Assembly: GCA_027563935.2 (NCBI GenBank)
Contig: CM050454.1
Coordinates: 25,603,501 to 25,667,500, forward strand
Length of the DNA stretch: 64,000 nt
Source of the DNA: Costus lasius
Taxonomy: Eukaryota; Streptophyta; Magnoliopsida; Zingiberales; Costaceae
Direction: 5' to 3'
Within the stretch, counting starts at the first letter, position 1. Every line of letters begins with the position of its first letter. Shown here in pieces: positions 58,427 through 64,000 of the stretch. The notes beneath the pieces are model-generated. The model saw nothing but the letters and a program-made list of their open reading frames with translations. It had not been told where the DNA came from and did no database searches. The position numbers and the translations under genes were made by a program.

Positions 58427-61400
58427 TGTAACGCCCTCGATTTTTCTGAATTATGATTTAAGGTTAGAAATTCTGTTTCTGTATTTTTATCTGTTAAAAT
58501 TTTGGGATTTTTGCCTAAGTGTAGGAATTTTTCCTACAGGGCAAAAATAATTATTTTGGTTGGGGATTCAAACCCTTAACCTTGATTCTTTGCTCCTGGA
58601 ATTCCTTCCATCATGGTGGCGCATATTTCTGATATTATTGGAGTGGCGCAGGGTGGTTAAGCCCAGGTAAGCCCATAAAACCGATTTTTCACTTAAGTTA
58701 ACTGGGTTATTGGATCTTGGATCCGTTTGGGGTGGGAGAAAAAGAAGAATTTCGTAAGGGCTCCTCTCCCTCACGACTTTCATTGGTTTCTTGACCTAGC
58801 CGCCTTTGGTTGTCGGCCCTCACTGTGCTTGGCGCCTCCTGAAATTTCTGACGCTGGTGGTGGCAGACTGGTGGTGGACGAATTTTCTGGTGATCCTCTG
58901 TCTTGGCGTTTTTCTCTGTGGACGATTTTTCTGGTGAGTAATTCGATCCTAAGGAGTCTAATCCGCTAAATTGTAGATTATCATTCAATTAAAATTCGTT
59001 ATTTGCAATGATTATCCGTATGGGGTCGAATTCAAATATTTATAGGGTTTTAAAATCCTGTTATGCTGAAATCTGCATTCTCTAATCTGACCTTTGTGTA
59101 CTATAACCCCAATATCTCATGGCCTATAGATCCAAATCGCACGAAATAAATTTTGTATGAAACTAGATACATTCGGATTTAATTTGAATATGATATTGAC
59201 CATATCCGAGCTGTATTCGTATTTCAATCTGTATTGCAATCTAGCTGTACAAAATCAGTTTTCTGGAAATCTGGATTTCGACCTTTATGTGTTCGAACCA
59301 TCATATCTCCCTAGGTATAGCTCGAAATCTTGTCAAATCAGTTTTTATTAGATAGTAGACTCGAAGGGATTCATTTTTATTACCATATCGCCTATTTTAT
59401 GTTAGTTATTGGATCTGAAATTTGTGTCGCAATTCTGATTTACGAATCTGTTTTCTGGAATTCTGAAATCCCGACCTTTCTATGTTCGAACACCCATACC
59501 TCCCCAGTTATAACTCCAAATCCGACGGATTCAGTTCTATTGGAAAGTAGATTCAAATAGCTTCATTGTGAATATCATATTGCCTATTTTAGATTACTTA
59601 CTTATGCATATGTGAAATTCGAAATTTACCTGTGCCGGATGAATATTCCTTTGTGAGAAAAATTTATCCTGTATGGTTTAATCTCTTAAATTGTGATCTG
59701 TAGTTCTTCTAAAATTATTTGCTTGATGAGAAATTATAGAGAAAACAAAATTTGGGGATTTAACTAAGAACTTAGGAAATTTTCGAAAATCATGGTTCGG
59801 GCCAATTTTGGGGCTTTTGTCATTTTCCTTCACAAACGTGCAATTAAAATTATCTGTAGTGGGGGACTGAAATTATTTTCATGAAATTTGTATGTTCTGC
59901 AAGGATTCTGAAAATTTTGCCCTTGCGGTGATTTCTTTTGACTCACGTTATTTAGGAATTTTGGGGAAGAATATTACAATGAATATCTGTATATATTTTC
60001 CTATAATTCCTAGGCTTGTTTAATTGTTTGTTATGTGAAAAATTTCTATTCTGTACATATGTTGTGAATTTTCTGAAACTTTGAATGTGTTATAACCTTT
60101 GTGAGAACATAGAATGGTTTGACATGAATTAAGGATAGTTGCATGAAATCTAAGGAATTCAAGGAATTCACTCATATATCACTTCTGGTTGATGGTAAAA
60201 ATTATGAAGTGTGTTCAGCTTTGATTTTCTGCAAATTGTGATTTTGTTAAGGACTGGATATTGGGGTGTGTCATTTTCTGGTTTGTGAGACACTTTGGGC
60301 ATGATGTGAGAATTGAGTGGTGGTTAGTCCTACTCCTCCGTTTCAGCATGATCTGTTCTGTAAAAATTATGCCCTAGTGTAGCACTCTTCCGTGTCCTTA
60401 CCCTCCTTCTGTGGCGCTGTAATGGTGCTGATAGTCTACTACGACCCATGAGACACTAGTGAAGGGTAGATGTGAGCTGGTCTCACCTTCCGTTCTCCCT
60501 CCACTATTTCTGTTCTGTTCTGGGTATTGGAGGCCAGAGTGCCACGTCCTGACGAGACGGGGGCCACCCACTGATACCTCCTCTACCAGTATTGGAGGCC
60601 AGAGTCCCACGTCTTGACGAGACGGGGGCCACCCACTGATACCTCCTCTACCATTCTGTTTCTGATATGCATGCATGTCTCGTCCTCGGCAGAGGTGGGG
60701 TCAGACCTTCTGTGGTCATCAGACCTTCTGTGGTCTTCAGGCCTTCTGTGGCCTTTCTGTTTCCGATGTAGACTATCCATTTGGATTCTGAAAATTCTGA
60801 TTTTCTGTCTGTCAGCTCTGATTTCTGTAGTTCTGTTTCGATCTGTCTGTCTGTCAGCTTTGATTTTCTGTAGTTCTGTTCCGATCTGTATTATAGATGT
60901 GTTGGGCGGTGTGATTAGTTGGAATGGGTTGGTAGACTTATATCCTACTTCATGCTTGATGCCTATTGTTATAAGTGTCTGAATTTGATTATATTTTGTT
61001 TCTGATATGAGTGTGCATGTTAAGTGTCTTATCTGCAAGCATGATATTTTTGATGTGTACTATGGATGGCTTTTAGTGTCTTTTACTCACTGAGCTTTTT
61101 AGCTCACCCCCGTTGTTTAAATACTTTCAGGTGAGACGTCAGGACAGTGATTGCTACAGCTACTTAATTTGTTATAATGCTTGCTAATGTTTCATATAAT
61201 TTCTAAGAGTTGTCTTCTAAAGATTTATCAGGCCTGCGTGCCTAACTTACTTATATGACACGTTTTATCTCCTGAGGGCTTATGCCTGTTTTCAGGATAT
61301 TATATTATAGTTGTCTCGTCTTATTGTTGGATACGAGTTTTGGAGTCATGAAAATACAATTGTTCTTATTCTGAAATGTGTAACCGAGTTATTGTTGTTT

Positions 61401-61725
61401 TTGGTATCTGAATAATCAGTTTCTGCAATATTTCTGAAATTTGTGTTCTCCACATATGTGTAGTGTGGACATCTGTTTTGTTCCAGGATATATGGGTCTG
61501 TGCAGCAGTAATTTGGTATACTTGCTGCCGGATTTTATTTTCTTCTGGATTTCCGGATTTCTATTTCCTAGTAATCGATCCTACTCAGTTCTGTGCGGTT
61601 TTCAGTTCCGTAGTAATGTCCTTCGATGCCGCTTTCTTCTTGTGTTTTAATGGAAGAGTAAAAATTTTTAAAAACCCCGTATTTTACTTGTATGCGTGTG
61701 GGGTGTGATTCTGAGGGATGTTACA
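58427..61725 (+). repeat. G1 3' LTR
   Basis: 3299 bp, TGTAACGCCC to GATGTTACA, followed by ACCGT. It differs from the 5' LTR by about 23 substitutions and one T indel near 59345. The 65-bp repeat pair is at 60524-60653. Confidence 0.95.
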
Positions 61726-61730
61726 ACCGT

Positions 61731-62222
61731 GGTTCCTTTGCTTGTGCTATTGCTCCAGTGTTATCACAGAACATAACCAAAGGATCTGCACTCGAAGGAA
61801 CGACACCAAGTTCCTGAATGAACTTACGAATCCACACTGCCTCCTTGGATGCTTCCGAGGCTGCAACATACTCGGCTTCTGTTGTGGAATCAGCAACAAT
61901 AGACTGTTTGAAACTTTTCCACACCACTGCTCCACCATTCAAGCTAAAAACATAGCCTGATTGCGATCGGAAATCATCCTGGTCTGACTGGAACGAAGCG
62001 TCAGTATATCCTTCAATACTGAGTTCTTCCTGACCACCATATATCAAGAACATATCTTTGGTCCTCCGCAGATATTTCAAAATGTTCTTGACTGCAATCC
62101 AGTGTGCCTGACCTGGATTACTTTGGAACCGACTGGTCACGCTTAACCCGTAAGCGACGTCTGGGCGAGTACACAACATCGCATACATAATGGATCCAAT
62201 AGCCGAAGCATAAGGCGTATTG
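61731..62222 (-). pseudogene. C0 gag-pol fragment (end of RT, most of RNase H)
   Basis: Minus-strand copia sequence matching residues around 1070-1232 of C1, including Cys-Thr-Arg-Pro-Asp, Tyr-Thr-Asp-Ala-Ser and Thr-Glu-Ala-Glu-Tyr. It continues leftward across G1 to 11819. No stop within this part. The right edge at 62222 is the C4 insertion, flank TATTG (62218-62222). Confidence 0.9.
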
Positions 62223-63937
62223 TGTTGGGGTATGCCCTTAAGGCTAATGTTTGAGGCCTTGGGATTGTATCAGTATCATGTAATAAACTCTTGTGTTTAT
62301 AAAGGCATGGTTATTATTCAGGTTGTTACCTTGTCTGCTGTAATAAGTGTACTACTGAATAATGTCTCAAAGCTGTTCAGCTAGGCTGACATGCTAAAAG
62401 TCCTTAGTCGATATATCTTGGTGAACATGAGACAGCCTTGATATGATTGAGACTAATATGTGTTCTAATCTTATAGGATGCTTCGAGCATGGAATAAGAT
62501 GTAGACTCATGGGTACATTGGATGTACTGGACAGACCCTTCTAGGACATTCAATTGCTTGTCACAATGTGAATGATCCTTGATTGCAACAAGTGGCACAT
62601 GTCCTCTGACTTGAGATCACTTGTGTTTCTAAATGATGATTGTCATTGTTTTGAGGTAGTTCAATATCATTTGAAACATAATGATCATAGACTATCTTGG
62701 ATAATGATCTTGAGTCATGTTAGGGCACTCGTGATAGATACAGGATTGCCGTCTCCTTTTTCAAGGAGTGAGATGTTCTAATGGGGCCCCCCCTTTAGAT
62801 GAGATGATTGAGAAAGTGTATGGCCATACCCAGGTGACTATGTTCATCTGATCTAATCATGCTCAACGTATTGGAGTCACAGGCTTGACACGCTTGTCCA
62901 ATAAGAACATCCAGTGGCAAAGGATACATGCATGCCTTGTGAAGTGGATTCACACTTGTGCTATGGTTTGGGTGTAGTCTTGGAAGACTCTTTACTTTAT
63001 ATCGGGAGACAGTGATGTGTTGCTAGATACCCCTCACTGATCGTGATAATGTAAGTTATTGTTACCGACATTTAAAGGAAACCCTTAGGGTCGCACAATT
63101 TGATGATATGGCTTACTTAAGTCAGATCGTGTGGACTGGATTGTTTTGATTCAGTTTAAAGGAGTTTAAACTCTGATTGTAAGTGAGATCCAGTCTAATC
63201 ATGTTTGATTGATTAGGGCTTGCGATCGGTAAGCTTCGATCGAGAGGATTGATGCTAGATCGGTGAGATCAAGAGCATCATGAGATGAACGGTTAGATTG
63301 GAAACCTTAGGGTTTAGTTGATCTAGACCGATTGGCTTGGGCTGGCTTGGTTTGGCCTTTGGACCGAACACATTTACTTTGAACCGGTTCAAGAGCTTGA
63401 ACGTATGGTTCATTGTTTTGGCGTTTTGATCGATTTAGTGATCATGAACGCATGGCTTAATGGATTTTCCAATTTTGGAAAGTCATTTAGCGCATGTTCC
63501 CTTGAACGCCAAATGACTTGAACGCTCCATTCAACTCTCGTCTCCTTGCTCTTGCTTGACGAGAGTTTTTGGCGTGGAGAAGGCGAGGTCTTGGTGGAGG
63601 TTCGGCAAGCCTAGACATCATCTCTCATTTCCTTACCATACGAGAGGGACCCTTGAAGGACCTTGCTAGCACAAGGATCTCCAAGGAGCAAGCACATCAT
63701 CTTGTGTGCGTCAACTAGGGAGAAGATCTCTTTCGATCTTTCTCTTCCAAGTCGCCATCTTCCTCATGGCTTTGGTATGGATCTAAACTTCATCAAGTTG
63801 ATCATATTATCTTGCTAAGATCCATGAAAAACCCTTGCTTCCGCTTGCAATTTTTATGCGCCACCCTTAAGGGTTTTTCGCCCCCCTCTTGAAAGGGGTT
63901 TCATCTGCTTGCGCTCCCCCTTGAAGGGGACTCTTCA
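62223..63937 (+). repeat. C4 5' LTR
   Basis: 1715 bp, TGTTGGGGTATGCCC to GGGGACTCTTCA. Hairpin A 63010-63039. Hairpin B 63045-63060 with stem GATAAT/GTTATT (two G-U pairs) and loop GTAA. The micro-exon ATG GCT TTG then GTATGG is near 63767. Confidence 0.93.
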
Positions 63938-63939
63938 AT

Positions 63940-63951
63940 TGGTATCAAAGC
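63940..63951 (+). other. C4 primer-binding site, one mismatch
   Basis: TGGTATCAAAGC, one base different from the TGGTATCAGAGC in C1-C3. It may be a mutation or a tolerated variant. Confidence 0.75.
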
Positions 63952-64000
63952 ATGCGGTTCAAGCATGTAATATGATTGCTTGGTATATTTTGTGATCCTT

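Larger units (their letters stand above)
11820..61725 (+). mobile_element. Ty3/gypsy Tekay-like element G1, split by C2
   Basis: A full-length chromovirus of 11,395 bp once the nested insert is discounted. LTRs are 11820-15117 and 58427-61725 (3298 and 3299 bp, TGTAACGCCC to GATGTTACA). The flanks are ACCGT on both sides. The internal region has a Met-tRNA binding site, one gag-pol frame split at 17502/56014, and a GGGGGG-containing polypurine tract. I count about 23 substitutions between the LTRs (0.7 percent), the most of any intact pair here, matching its outer position in the nest. Confidence 0.95.
8229..64000 (-). mobile_element. Copia element C0, split by G1, S1 and C4, runs off window
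   Basis: A minus-strand member of the C family. Its 3' LTR is 8229-11606, interrupted by solo LTR S1. Its polypurine tract is 11607-11618. Its gag-pol C-terminus reads leftwards from 62222 to 61731 and then from 11819 to 11627. G1 (11820-61725) split the RNase H region, duplicating ACCGT (11815-11819 and 61726-61730). C4 inserted at 62223 in the opposite direction. The remaining RT, integrase, gag and 5' LTR lie beyond 64000. The left flank GCATT (8224-8228) should be its target duplication. Confidence 0.88.
62223..64000 (+). mobile_element. Copia element C4, 5' end only
   Basis: A plus-strand C-family element entering C0 antiparallel. 5' LTR 62223-63937, then the primer site at 63940-63951 and the start of its leader. 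The body is beyond the window, so completeness is unknown. Because a primer site follows the LTR, it is not a solo LTR. Confidence 0.9.

Noticed and set aside
1..64000. An ordinary host gene, tRNA or rRNA gene
   Set aside because: Every stretch except 7734-8090 is assigned to a retrotransposon, and that stretch has no coding or RNA-gene signature.

Overview
This window is plant nuclear DNA made almost entirely of nested LTR retrotransposons. Primer-binding sites match plant initiator-Met tRNA (TGGTATCAGAGC). The elements are long-LTR Ty1/copia of an Angela/Tork-like type and Ty3/gypsy chromoviruses of a Tekay/Del-like type. I found no host gene, tRNA, rRNA or CRISPR array. The sequence fits a flowering plant with a large, repeat-rich genome; I cannot name the species.

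Layout. At the left edge (1-2059) a plus-strand copia LTR sits inside a minus-strand LTR of the same family. Next is an old, heavily mutated copia element D (2060-7733), then a short unassigned stretch and a scrap of gypsy reverse transcriptase, G0 (8091-8228). From 8229 to beyond the window is a minus-strand copia, C0. Its LTR carries a solo LTR, S1 (9334-11005, TSD GCCAT). Its RNase H region was split by gypsy G1 (11820-61725, TSD ACCGT), and a plus-strand copia C4 entered it at 62223. G1 was split by copia C2 (17503-56008, TSD ATTTC). C2 was split by gypsy G2 (20851-41105, TSD ATATC) and, in its 5' LTR, by copia C1 (46743-55892, TSD GCAGA). G2 was split by copia C3 (25119-34383, TSD CAGCC). 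The nest is therefore G0 > C0 > G1 > C2 > G2 > C3, six levels, with exact 5-bp duplications at the inner four joins.

Age. Hand-counted LTR differences fit one short recent burst: G1 about 23 in 3.3 kb, G2 about 5 in 3.1 kb, C1 4 in 1.72 kb plus a C-run length change, C2 2 plus 1 indel, C3 none seen. C1 and C3 each hold an unbroken 1294-codon gag-pol. C2 would also be 1294 codons without its insertion. G2 would be 1530 codons without its insertion. G1 has one nonsense codon in gag.

Most interesting signals. (1) In the copia family a predicted leader intron of about 2 kb runs from a donor in U5, directly after a 3-codon ATG micro-exon, to a TACTRAC branch site and TTGTAG acceptor 21 nt before gag; it is in frame in C1, C2 and C3, and the diverged element D has a matching arrangement. 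(2) Two adjacent LTR hairpins near the presumed transcription start keep their pairing between D and the C family although the sequence changed; the second has a GNRA-class loop in every C-family copy checked. (3) Four hairpins lie within 550 nt upstream of gag; two are related copies with a paired base change. (4) All same-family nested insertions are antiparallel, giving natural inverted repeats.
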